A stretch of DNA of 64,000 nt from positions 111,276 through 175,275 of the forward strand of contig WSUB01000088.1 in the NCBI GenBank assembly GCA_019633425.1. Direction: 5' to 3'. The notes under the pieces were generated by a model. That model searched no databases, was not told the DNA's origin, and saw nothing but the letters and a program-made list of their open reading frames with translations. The position numbers were made by a program, and so were the translations under genes. Positions 1 through 10,227 of this stretch are shown piece after piece. This stretch comes from Tulasnella sp. 424 (Eukaryota > Basidiomycota > Agaricomycetes > Cantharellales > Tulasnellaceae). Positions within the stretch are counted from its first letter, which is position 1; each line of letters starts with the position of its first letter.

Positions 1-47
1 CATCGGCTCTCTAAGCTCTGCGAGCATCGGAGACTGACAAGGCTCGG

Positions 48-1348
48 ATGGACGACCGTAAGTTCGGGTCATTTTGATTGTTAAGCGTTAGTCATCTAAC
101 GAGGGTATTGTCTATGAAATTTGTCAGGATACGTCTCCTTTCGCGGTCAAGACGGGAATGAAGCTGAAGAGTTCATTCAAGCAGTGCGAAGGGCTGCATT
201 CGACGCGGATAAAGATTCCGATGATGGGTGGATGGCCCGATTTGCATCAACTTGCATGTCAGGAAAAGCCTTGAGGTGGCATGCGTCATTGGACGATGAT
301 GTGCAAGAGAGCTGGAAGCGTTTAATGAAGGCCATCCTGGCTCGCTATCCGCCGGCAGAGTGAGCGCTTCCCTCCCGGATGGTCATCTGTAGCGACTTCT
401 CTAACGATTAGTTTGGGTAGTGAGGATGCCATCGTTCCATCTGCGTCCGCTGCCCCTGTTGCTCCCACAGCCGCACTTCCACCAGTTGCACCGTGGCCTT
501 CATCATTTCCTCAAGTTAACGTCGCTCCGCCCGCCGCTGTACCGCCCCAAAGCGGTGCTCTGAAATCAAGTAGCAAGCCATCCGATGGTGCTTCTGGCAT
601 CATAGAAATTCAGTATGCCCGGACAAACCAGTCAATAGGCTATCTTTCTGAGACGCTGAAATTCAACGGCGCTGCTCAAGTGGCCAGTTACCGAAGTTCA
701 GCGCAGAAAGTAACCGTGAACAACGAACCCTCGTCGACCTATTCTAACATTGCCCTCGACACGGAACCGAGATCTGTACATAATGTCATTCTGGTTTTGC
801 TGGCCTTCGTGTTCCTAACGTCCTCCTTCAGCGCGACAGATTTATTGGCATAACTTGGCTGCAGACGGGAGGTGCTCGCGCATCGGCTGGATATCGGTAA
901 GTTTGACATATACTATGTACTGCATCGTTGCATTTCCTCACGTTCCTTTGTGGAAGCTATGCTGCGATAGTCTTCACGCAAGGCAGTGACGGATCAAAGT
1001 CATCTATTGACAGTTTCTGGTATGAAGGAGACTCCGAAGCGGCTATCTGGGACATAGCCTCGGACGGAAAAGTGACCGCCACGTCTGGTGGTAAAGTTCA
1101 CCAATTATGACCTTACCCGATTCCAAATCTCAGTAACGTTGATTGACAGGAAAGCCTTTGGCATTCTACGTCTATGATAAGACCGACCAGATTAATCTTT
1201 TCCCCGATTTTAACGCTTATATTTCCTCGAGGGGTATAGCACACCGATGGGACCGCGTGGTAAGCGTAGCAGAGTCGTGCAGCTCCGCGAGGAATAGACA
1301 AATCACACGCCTTGTCCTCCGCAGAACCTTATTTTCAAGGAAGAGTAG
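48..1348 (+). CDS. Gag-like/proline-linker protein, copy 1
   Basis: Seven exons fit by phase: 48-57, 128-359, 412-775, 832-896, 957-1090, 1150-1259 and 1325-1348, giving 312 aa. Exon 1 is only ATGGACGACC followed by GTAAGT. Exon 2 encodes a Gag-like helical domain (residues about 4-80) with the pattern [20 protein letters not shown], then ALRWH and SWKRLMKAIL.RYPP, which resembles the capsid-type region of Ty3-like Gag. A short Pro/Ala linker follows (about 82-138). The C-terminal part has [30 protein letters not shown] and LAFYVYD motifs; I do not recognise it as a named domain. No zinc knuckle, protease or reverse transcriptase is present, so this is a host-type gene and not a retroelement. 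First member of a tandem set. Function unknown. Confidence 0.75.
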
Positions 1349-1909
1349 TATCTCCAAGGGACGAATTGTGGTCATTGGCATGTTCGATATATTTGGCGAG
1401 ATACCGACCTACACCTACACGTCGACACGGCAGGGCATGCGCTCTGCCCTTCAATACAATTGAAAAAGTTTGATATTAGCAAATTGCAACCACAACCTTC
1501 GAAGGTCTGGCCTTGCTAATTGCAGAATATGTAGAGTAATATGTGTATTTGGATAGCATGCCCTCACAGAGGATCCCACTTTTACTTATGTGCTCTCTGC
1601 ATTAGGATGTTGTTGTAATACCCGTGGTTCGTGCGCTCCGTCCTGGGATCCTTGTGTGTGCCCATCATACTGAGACGTCTTCCCTCAGATTTCCCTCGCT
1701 CGCGTTGGATGTTGTAACTCTGTTCTGATGTATCGTTAGAATAAAACTTCATCCGCAGTTCACCGAAGCTTCAAACGCATGTTATTAAGCGCCCATCGTT
1801 TGATTGGGCAGGTTGTGCAAGTCGGCGAGACGTGCACGTGTGGCTCGCCACAAACCCACCACCATCGGCTTTCTAAGCTCTGAGAGCATCGGAGACTGAC
1901 AAGGCCCGG
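1349..1909. other. Spacer after Gag-like copy 1
   Basis: Non-coding spacer repeated with little change downstream of the other Gag-like copies (3236-3809, 9867-10227, 14151-14518, 15842-16361). It presumably holds the 3' end of one copy and the promoter of the next. No separate gene seen. Confidence 0.5.
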
Positions 1910-3235
1910 ATGGACGACCGTAAGTTCGGTTCATTTTGATGGTTAAGCGTTGGCCATCTAATGAGAGTATTGTCTACGGAACTTGTTAGGATACGTCTCC
2001 TTTCGCGGTCAAGACGGGAATGAAGCCGAAGAATTCATTCAGGCGGTACGAAGGGCAGCATTCAATGCGAATAAAGATCGCGATGATGAGTGGATGGCCC
2101 GATTCGCATCGACATGCATGTCAGGCAAAGCCTTGAGGTGGTTCGAGTCATTGGATGATGATGTGCAAGAGAGCTGGAAGCGATTGAAGAAGGCCATTTT
2201 AGTTCGCTATCCGCCTGCAGAGTGAGCGCTTCCCTTTCGTATGCTCATCTGTAGTGACTTCTCTAACGATTGGTTTGGGCAGTGAGGATGCCATCGTTCC
2301 ATCTGCGTCCGCTGCCCCTCCTGCCGCTGCTGCTGCTCCGGCAGCGGCCCCTCCACCAGCTGCACCGTGGCCTTCATCATTCCCTCAAGTTGACTTCGCT
2401 CCACCCGCCGCTGTACCACCACAGACTTATACTCCAAAACCTCGTAGCAAGCCATTCGACGGCGCCACTGGCGTCATCGAAATTCGGTATTACCAGACAA
2501 ACAGAGTAATGGGCTATCTCTCTCAAGGGCTGAGAGACAACGGCGCCACTCAAGTGACCCGGAGCGGTCGAAGTTCTGCGCAGAGAGTAACCGTGAAAAA
2601 CGAACCTTACTCGACCTATTCTAATATTGCCCTCAACACAGGACCGAGAGCTGTAAGTGACATAATCCTTGTTTGCGGATGTTCCTCTTCCTAAACTCCT
2701 TACTTAGCGCAACAAATTCTTTGGCCTGACATGGCTGCACCAAAGAGGCGCCAGGGCACCGGCTGGATATCGGTAAGCTGGGAGTATACTAGGTGCCGGA
2801 CGCATAGCTGTATTTACTCACCCTAATATTCTGCAAGCTACGCCGCGACAGTGTTTACGCAAAACATCGACGGTGCAGGGTCATCCGTCAACAGTTCCTA
2901 TTATGAAGGAGGCTCCGAAGCGACGATCTGGGACGTTGCGTCGGACGGAAAGGTGTCCGCCACGTCTGATGGTAACGTTCTCCAGTTTTGAACCTCCCCG
3001 CTTCTCAGTCTCATTCACCTTAATTGCACAGGCAAAGCCTTGGAATTCTACGTCTATGACGAGACCGACCAGATCAATCTCTTCCCCGACTTTAACGCTT
3101 ATGTTTCCTCAAGGGGTGTGGGACACCAATGGGACCGAGTGGTAAGCGTAGCCAAGGCGTGCAGCTTTCCTACGCGAGGAATAGCCAACTCACACGTCTT
3201 GTTTTCCGCAGAACCTTATTTTCAAGCAAGAGTAG
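1910..3235 (+). CDS. Gag-like/proline-linker protein, copy 2
   Basis: Exons 1910-1919, 1990-2221, 2283-2652, 2708-2772, 2838-2971, 3032-3141 and 3212-3235 give 314 aa with the family layout: Gag-like domain (FRGQDGNEAEEF, ALRWF, SWKRLKKAIL), Pro/Ala linker, then the C-terminal domain (GVIEIRYYQTN, EATIWDVASDGK, LEFYVYDETDQI). The usual exon-3 acceptor (..GATTAG) reads ..GATTGG here, so it is lost. The next AG, at 2281-2282, is nine bases downstream and keeps the frame, removing three residues (LGS in paralogs). Whether the gene still splices this way needs transcript data. Function unknown. Confidence 0.68.
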
Positions 3236-3809
3236 TCTTTCTAAAGGACGAATTGTGGCAATTGGAATGTTCGAGTCGCTTGACGAGATCCTATGCCTGC
3301 AGACCGACACGTCGCAGCATGTGCTTTGTCCTTCAATACACTTTTGATTATCCGTTTGATGAACGGCGTTCGGTACAAAAACGTTCGATACTAGCAAATT
3401 GCGACCACGACCCTTGCGAGCCCGGCCTCGCTAATTCCGGAATATTTAGAGTAATATGTTAATTGGCATGGCATTTTCCTGTAGATGATTTTATTTACTT
3501 TTGCTCTTTTACGTTAGGATGTTGTTGTAATACTGGGGTTGTGCGCTTCATCCTGGGATCCTTTGTGCCCATCATAATACTGAGAGCTTTTCCCTCAGAT
3601 TGCCCTTGCTCGTGGATGTTGGGCTCTATACGACGTGCCGTTAGAATAAAACCGTCATTCGCAGTCCACCGAAGCTTCAATACGTGTTATTACATAAGCG
3701 CTTATCATCTTATTAGGTCAGGTCATGCACGTGGCGCGTGGCTCAAAAAAACCGTTACCCACCACCATCGACTCGTAGGCACTACGAGCATTGGACTGAC
3801 AAGACTCTG
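3236..3809. other. Spacer between Gag-like copies 2 and 3
   Basis: Family spacer as at 1349-1909. The 115-aa frame through it is not conserved between spacers and is not taken as a gene. Confidence 0.45.
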
Positions 3810-5444
3810 ATGGATGAAGTAAGTCGGGTTAGCTGATTGTTAAGCGCTGGCGATCTAATGAGAGTGCTGTCTATAGAACTTGTCAGGAAACGCCTCCTTT
3901 CGTGGTGAAGACGGGAAGGAGGCCGAAGAATTCATTCAAGCAGTACGAAAGGCTGCATTTGATGCGAATAAAGATCGCGATAATGAGTGGATGGCCCGAT
4001 TCGCATCGACGTGCATGTCAGGCAAAGCCTTGAGGTGGTATGAATCATTAGACGATGATGTGCAAGAGAGCTGGAGGCGTTTAAAGAAGGCCATTCTAGT
4101 TAGCTATCCCCCTGCACGGTCAGCGCTTCCCTTCCAGATGCTCATCTGCAGCGAACTTTCTAACGATTAGTTTGGGCAGTGAGGATTCCATCATTCCATC
4201 TCCGTCCGCTGCCCCTGCTGCTCCCGCAGCGGCGTTTCCACCAGCTGCACCGGAGACTCCATCATTTCCTCAAGTCTATATCGCTCCACCACCACAAAGT
4301 AATACCCGGAAGCCTCCTGCCGGGAAACCTCCTGCCGGGAAACCTCCTGCCGGGAAACCTCCCCCCGGGAAGAAGCCCCCTGCCGGGAAGCCTCCTGCCG
4401 AGAAGCCTCCTTCCGGGAAGAAGCCTCCTGCCGGGAAGCCTCCTGCTGGGAAGCCTCCTGCCGAGATGCCTCCTTCCGGGAAGAAACCTCCTGCCGGGAA
4501 AGCTCCTGCCGGGAAAGCTCCTGCCGGGAAGAAGCCTCCTGCCGGGAAGCCTCCTGCCGGAGCGTCGCCTCAGGCAGCTGCACAGCGGGCCTCATCATTT
4601 CCCGCTGACTTGAATCCAGTCACCCCTGCACCGTCAGGGAGCTCTAGTTCGAAACCAAGTAACAATCCATTTGCCGGCGCTCGTGGCATCATAGAAATTC
4701 GGTATACCGAGACAAACAAGTTTATGGGCCATATCTCTCGAACGCTGAGAGGCAACGGCGCTGCTCAAGTAACCCGGAGCGGCCGAAATTCTGGGCAAGC
4801 GCAGCAGGTATACGTGAAAAAAGAACCTTCCTCGATTCATTTTAACATTGGCCTCGCCACAGGATTCATTGGTGTAAATAACCCATCCTGATTTCACTGG
4901 CCTTCGTGTTCCTAACGTCCTTATTTTCAGCACACCCAATCCCTTGGCCTGACTTGGGTGCATCAGAAAAGTGCTCGTGCCCCGGCTGGATATCGGTAAG
5001 CTGGACATATACGATGTACTGCATCCTTGCGTTTCCTCACCTTAATTCCGTGAAAGCTACGCTGCGGCAGTCTTCATGGAGGGCAGTGATGGATCAAGCT
5101 CATCCATCAACAGTAATGCTTATGAAGGAATCTCCGAAGCGGCTATCTGGGACATAGCCCCGAACGGGAAAATGACAGCCACGTCTGATGGTAAAGTCCA
5201 CCAATTATGACCTTACCCGATTCCGAATCTTAGTAACTTTGGTTGAATAGGCAAGTATTTGGCATTCTATGTCTTTGAAGAGACCAACCAAATCAACGTC
5301 TTCCCCGATTTCAACTCCTATGTTGCCTCAAGGGGTGTGGCGCAACAATGGGACCGCGTGGTAAGCGTAGCCGAGGCTCCCAGCTTCCCCTCAGAGATTT
5401 ACACGTCTTGTTTTCCACAGAACCTTTTTTTCAAGCAAGAGTAG
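3810..5444 (+). CDS. Gag-like protein with expanded PPAGK linker, copy 3
   Basis: Exons 3810-3818, 3877-4118, 4171-4873, 4931-4995, 5057-5190, 5251-5360 and 5421-5444 give 428 aa. The first exon is 9 nt instead of 10, a one-base loss that would break the frame. A new AG (CTATAG, ending 3876), ten bases upstream of the family acceptor, restores it and adds a few residues. The exon-2 donor is a weaker GTCAGC. The linker (residues about 130-215) is an array of [11 protein letters not shown] pentamer-hexamers not found in the other copies. The C-terminal domain is intact ([35 protein letters not shown]). Function unknown. Confidence 0.68.
4310..4566 (+). repeat. Coding minisatellite (PPAGK)n
   Basis: About 16 tandem units of 15 bp (CCTCCTGCCGGGAAG-like) mixed with 18-bp variants carrying an extra lysine codon. 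All units are multiples of three, so the reading frame of Gag-like copy 3 is kept. The unit has few stop codons in any frame, which explains the long antisense and out-of-frame ORFs here. Confidence 0.9.
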
Positions 5445-5809
5445 TCTTTCTAAAGGACGAATTGTGGCAATTGGAATGTTCGAGTCGCTTGACGAGATCC
5501 TAGACCTGCAGACCGACACGTCGCAGCATGCGCTTTGTCCTTCAATACATTTTTGATTCTCCGTTCCGATGAACGGGATTTAGTACAGGAAAAAAAGAAA
5601 AGATCAAGACCGCGCCTCGCTATCTCCAGAAAATGTTGACGAATGGGAATGTTCAGGCGATGAATAGCATTGTAGAGGAGAAACCGAACCAATGTCATTC
5701 CATGCTTCCTACCCCACTGTATTTATTTCATAGTGGTCAGGTTTCCTGCAGATGTTGATGTTTGAGATGTACTTCAAGAAAACGGATAATGCCAAACTAA
5801 CCTATTCAG
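5445..5809. other. Intergenic spacer
   Basis: 3' flank of Gag-like copy 3, similar to 11868-12240 and 17781-18150. It separates the Gag-like gene from a convergent F-box gene or remnant in all three places. No gene seen. Confidence 0.4.
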
Positions 5810-6560
5810 TCCAACGTGTGGTTCAAAGGCCGCCGCCAAACCTGCTTTCCCCACTCTATATCGTCGACTAATCTCCACGACGTGACTGGTAAGCGTGTCC
5901 GTGAGAGTCGGGCGTCGCTTTAGTACCGGAAATCTTTGATGCGGAGTCGGAGTGGGTAGCTAGCCATTCGAGCGCCTCTGGAGCTGCTCTGACGTCGGCA
6001 TCCGGTGCCTCCTCATTGATGGAGCAATCCTCGGCTGTCAGTTGTGCCGTTCACTCTATTCCCCTCTCACCGTTCTGCTCGATTAGGGAGCATACTCGGG
6101 CAGCTCGGACTCCCTCCGTTCGCAGAGAGACTTTGCGGAGATGGGGAAGTTGGCTGACCAAGGAGACCAAACGGAGAACCTTACCCGTCCAGTTCCACGG
6201 GAAGGAGAATGAAACTTTGAGGGTTTTGATTCGGTCGATTGAACTACCCCTCGAGAGGGTTAGTGAAGGTACTGAGTCAATGGAGGGTTGGACCAATTGG
6301 GGCTGCAGCTCGATGTTCTTCGGGTTGGACCTGGTTCGTACTCAATTTCGTCGGCCCCCCGATCCTCTCCGGTCTCGGCTTGTTCCCAAGGTTTTGCTGA
6401 TGACGAGCGGAACATTAGTTTCCATCTCGAGGGTGGCGCGCGAGGTACATGCTTCAATAGAAGACGGCAGAGGGCATGGGATCGGATGCCGACGTCGAGG
6501 TCTCGGAGGTCTCGGAGATAAAGCCGAGTTCGCCGCTGACTCAGCTCAGGGAAGATAGAC
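5810..6560 (-). pseudogene. F-box type D gene remnant
   Basis: On the minus strand, short stretches match the C-terminal half of the F-box gene at 18153-19660. Examples are LVSLVSQLPHLRKVSLRTEG followed by VRAARV and a C-terminal tail region near 5830-6050. The frame is interrupted many times and no F-box end survives. It sits tail-to-tail with Gag-like copy 3, as the better-preserved copies do with Gag-like copies 4 and 6. The plus-strand 180-aa ORF here is a shadow. Confidence 0.65.
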
Positions 6561-6712
6561 CAGTGATCTTCATTCAAGATCCCTCCTAAGATTCTAGAGA
6601 CGAAGCGAAGGAGCGATTCGCTGGCCCAACGTGAGTGTGCCGCGCGGCCTTAAGAACCCCTACATCATATTCTCATTGAACACTTTGGCGGCAGGCACCC
6701 ATCGTTCAGGTT

Positions 6713-7693
6713 ATGGACATAGCGATAGAAGATCTCGCGGGAGCTTTTGCGGTCCCTCCACCCTTTAACGATGCCTCTCCCGGAGACTGCTACCTCCAAT
6801 CTCTCGAGGGTGTCCGTTTCAAGGTCCTCCGCCATGTTCTCACCAATTCCTCACGATACTTTGAACGTCTCTTCGAAGATCTTCCTCCTTCAGCTCCTGG
6901 CGACCTTCCAAAACTACTCATGGATGAGGACGCCCGGACACTCCACGCCCTACTCATTCTTCTATATCCTGTTCACGCAAAGATATCATCCATCAACATC
7001 GCGCAGACCATAAAACTCCTCGAGATACGGGACAAATACGACATCACGGACAACGCAATCCTGTTTATCCTGGGTGGCGTCGTCGGGACTAACATAACTG
7101 GGGATGGGCTAGTGGATGACCCGATGGGACTGTACTCGCTTTCGTGGAGGTTTGGTTTTCAGCCCGAAGTACAGCTCTTCTCTCGCTACTTGCACGGCAT
7201 CGACCTGAATGATGAAGACCTCGTCAATAGGTTAATCCATCATGCTGGAAGTGTGAAGGCTTATATCGCTCTGTCTGACCTCCACCGTCGACGCGAGGCT
7301 GCATTGGACAACATCATTGAAGCCCTGGAGCCGCGGAAGCACTTTTGTTCAGCACATTCGGCGTCAGATACCATGTTTTTTGCCTTCATCTCTCTCATAA
7401 AAAATGCTGCTAGAACCGCCTTGCTCTCGCCTGTGCCAAAAGTCGGCCAGGGGGGCGCAATCTCGTTCCTTGGACTGCAAAGTGAGGACGAAATGCGTGC
7501 TGTAACATGGTGCTCTACGTGTTACGCGGGTGCGGACAAGACAAAGCTGTCTAGTCGGCTTCAGGCTGCAATCGACAAGTATCCACAGGAAATAAAAATG
7601 TGAGCGCCCAACTATCGTTTCTTGGAGTTTGTTGATGACAATTCTCCATATCGTAGTGTCCCGGGCTACGATACTCGTGCTGCTTGGCATTAG
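6713..7693 (+). CDS. BTB/POZ domain protein
   Basis: Exon 1 is 6713-7599 and exon 2 is 7657-7693, joined over a 57-nt GTGAGC...TAG intron, giving 307 aa. The N-terminal half has the BTB/POZ pattern seen in many basidiomycete proteins: GVRFKVLRHVLTNSSRYFERL (residues about 30-50), then ARTLHALLILLYP and a KLLEIRDKYDI segment. The C-terminal half is the helical region common in these proteins (YSLSWRFGFQPE, WCSTCYAG, AAIDKYPQEIK). BTB domains mediate dimerisation and often bind Cul3 ligases; a ligase role here is inference. A possible 5' UTR intron lies just upstream (GTGAGT near 6631 to CAG near 6695). It is the only such gene in the window and is unrelated to its neighbours. Confidence 0.85.
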
Positions 7694-7825
7694 ACTACTT
7701 CTACCTTTGGATGTATCAAGTCATTTCACCGTTGACAAATCTGCATTAACCCCTTACAATACTTCTGAGCTGGCGCGTCCTTCGTTCGATATGCCGAGCT
7801 AATCGTTACACAAGAGATGTAATAT

Positions 7826-8044
7826 TATGGCATTCCGATTGGGGAAAAAATCCTGCGCGAAATTTTTTACCTTTCCCCCCTTAGAAAGGGCCTTTCTGAG
7901 CCTTTCTGAGCCAAATTCCAATAGAGAAAAAAATTCTGCTGGAAAGGGTGGGGGTCGGGGGTATGGCGAGTGAAATTTCGCGGCGGGCGTAAAAGTCTCG
8001 CGGCATGTCGGAAAATCTTGCGGTCGGCCAGAAAATCATCTTGC
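7826..8044 (+). repeat. Left terminal inverted repeat
   Basis: Pairs with 9183-9390 in inverted orientation. The inner about 110 bp (ending ..CAGAAAATCATCTTGC) are nearly identical. The left arm carries a small internal duplication (CTTTCTGAGC twice) that makes it longer. Confidence 0.88.
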
Positions 8045-9182
8045 AGGACCAAGTGCGGGACAACTTGGACAACTAGTCAAAGATAATATTAACACAGCAA
8101 GAGATGGTATACATTGTGATTCCTGGTGCTCTGTAGCATTTAGATGGCTTGTGGCAATCCTGACACTCGGCAATGCTTTCATGGTTAGGCTTCGCTCATG
8201 GTGGGTCAATGTGAACTGGAGCTTCTTTCAGTTTCCACGATTGAAATTGTATAATGTGCTAATATAATCAAAGTATGTGGATAACAGGCACTGAAGTCTT
8301 CATTACTTTGTGTAAGATCCTCTCCGGTCCTAGAGCAGGAGAACGGAGTGCCTGGGCTGGGCCGTCGATTGCAGGACTTGTCATGACCCGTAGCGAGGCT
8401 CACTACAATCGAGTGGTATACTTACCAGTGCCATAATGTATTCCAGACAGTACTGCACTATTCATAATATGGGACAAAGTTGGTAATGTACCTCACTGGC
8501 AGCCACGATTGTGTGGACGAGATGACAGTCCTACGGTACCTAAAGCGCTTGCCTCGGCTCAAGTGTTGGGCAAAGCCGGCCAGGCTGAGCTTGGGCAAGC
8601 CGTGAGCTTCGGCTCAAGCTCTGTCAGCTTGAGCCGGCGCAAAGCCTTGCTCAAACCCAGCGCGCTTACCATGAATGGTAATTGCCGATCCGATTCCGGC
8701 CCGAGTCAGACGTTGGCTTGCCATCTATCTCTAAGATGAAGCCAACCCCACAAGTGAAGGTTCCTGAGGCGTAAGTGAGCTCCAGCCCAGCAAGCAAACC
8801 TGAGCGAGCCAAGCTCCTTGGCTCGAGCTCAACCCACTGCCTGAGTTTGCCCGAGATTGAGGACCGACCGCTCCAGCACAGCACTACGAGTCGGCTCCCC
8901 ACAGGCAAGATTATCTTACTAATGAACTAACGCGTAAAGCGAGCTGCAAATGAGGGGTGCTTTGGTCTGTAAGAGCATACGCATTTGCCGTACCGTGGTA
9001 CGGTTAGTTCGTAGACATAGGCGGGTCGAGCGACCAGGGGTATTATCGTGTCTCTTATAATGCTCTTCCGGCCACTGAACTGCTATTGGTAACTGTCTAT
9101 GCCAGTCTAATATGATATAGGATATTCTAGATGAGGCATTTACCTAGCTGACGTGACTTATATCGGTGGCGAGCCGTGTCTC

Positions 9183-9390
9183 GCAAGATGATTTTCTGGC
9201 CGACCGCAAGATTTTCCGACATGCCGCGAGACTTTTACGCCCGCCGCGAAATTTCACTCGTCATACCCCCGACCCCCACCCTTTCCAGCAGAAATTTCCC
9301 CCCTATCGGACTTTAGCTCAGAAAGGGCCTCCCTGAGGGGGAAAGATAAAAAATATCGCGCGGGATTTTTTCCCCAATCGGAATGCCATA
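9183..9390 (-). repeat. Right terminal inverted repeat
   Basis: Inverted copy of 7826-8044, starting inside at GCAAGATGATTTTCTGG and ending at the outer end CCCCAATCGGAATGCCATA. Confidence 0.88.
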
Positions 9391-9551
9391 TAATATCTGT
9401 GCTTGTCTCCTTAAGAAATTTAAAGCTTGAAAACAGAATCCGGAAACTCCTGAAAGTGCAATATTTGACTGTCACGGATCGGCCGCGATCGGCTAAACGA
9501 ACCCAAGATTTACGTCGCGAAGTCGGAGGCGGCAGCGTGAAGGAAGCATTG

Positions 9552-9866
9552 AAAAGGTTAATCCGCATCTTTCAATCGCCAGAAATGTATAGATAGCGAC
9601 TCCTGAAAAAAAAGTCCTGAAAGATGGAGGAACGAGGAACGGAGCGCTCGATGAAAATGTCGTGAGGGAGAGGAATATGCTATGCGAAGTCTGGTGGGTA
9701 GGCAGCCAGAGACTGGTAATTAAAAGAGAGTTAGAAAAGAACGTCCAGACAAAGAACGGGGGGGGGGGGCGGGAAGTCTTGTCAAGAAGGTTGTTGAAAA
9801 GGAGAAAGTCCGCGGAAACTTGAAGAGCCGAGAGGAAAAGTCCTCATCTGACAACCGGCTCTGGCT
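9552..9866. repeat. Duplicated 3' flank of the Zds1-like gene, copy 1
   Basis: Resembles 13868-14150 and the genuine 3' flank at 19944-20250, with shared words GTTAATCCGCATCTT, GAGGGAGAGGAA and CTATGC. The copy stops at the last bases of the Zds1-like coding region (CATCTGACAACCGG here, CATCTAACAACCGG there). A run of ten G lies near 9760. Non-coding. Confidence 0.7.
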
Positions 9867-10227
9867 TTAATTAATATGTAGATCTGAATGACATGCTCTC
9901 GTAGAGGATTCCGCTTTCACTTATGCTCTTTTGCGTTAGGACATTGTTGTAATACCGTGGTTCGTGCGCCCCATCCTGGCGTCCTTGTGGGCCCACCATA
10001 CTGAGGTTATTTCCCTCAGATTTCCATTGCTCGTGTTGTTGTTCTCTATTCTATATACCGTTAGAATGAAACGTTATGAGTAGTCCACCGAAGCTTCAAC
10101 GCGTGCAATTAAGCGCCCATTGTCTGATTAGGCAGGTCGTGCAAGTCGGCGAGGCGTGTGGCTTGCCACAAACCCACCACCATCGGCTTTCTAAGCTCTG
10201 CGAGCATCGGAGACCGATAAGGCCCGG
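9867..10227. other. Spacer and promoter region of Gag-like copy 4
   Basis: Gag-like family spacer joined directly to the Zds1-flank copy at about 9867. It ends with the repeated segment CACCACCATCGGCTTTC, which precedes the start codons of this family. Confidence 0.5.

Larger units (their letters stand above)
7820..9396. mobile_element. Non-autonomous DNA transposon with about 210-bp TIRs
   Basis: A long inverted repeat bounds 7826-9390. The left arm is 7826-8044 and the right arm 9183-9390, both starting TATGGCATTCCGATTGGGG from the outside. The element is flanked by a direct repeat TAATAT (7820-7825 and 9391-9396), a likely target-site duplication; TA alone is also possible. The interior of about 1.1 kb has no credible transposase, only ORFs below 80 codons, so the element is non-autonomous. 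The superfamily cannot be fixed from the ends alone. A GC-rich cluster of GGCTCAAGC/GAGC-type motifs occupies 8545-8860 and may be another inserted repeat. Confidence 0.85.

Noticed and set aside
3463..3810. 115-codon ORF in the spacer after Gag-like copy 2
   Set aside because: The same spacer in other copies has no matching open frame.
4191..4598. 135-codon antisense ORF ([14 protein letters not shown] repeats)
   Set aside because: Produced by the PPAGK minisatellite, whose unit lacks stops on the other strand; no conservation in sister copies.
48..5444. Gag-like array as an active LTR retrotransposon
   Set aside because: No LTRs, primer-binding site, protease, reverse transcriptase or integrase; genes have regular spliceosomal introns.
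6016..6558. 180-codon plus-strand ORF
   Set aside because: Lies antisense to the F-box D remnant; the homology is on the minus strand.
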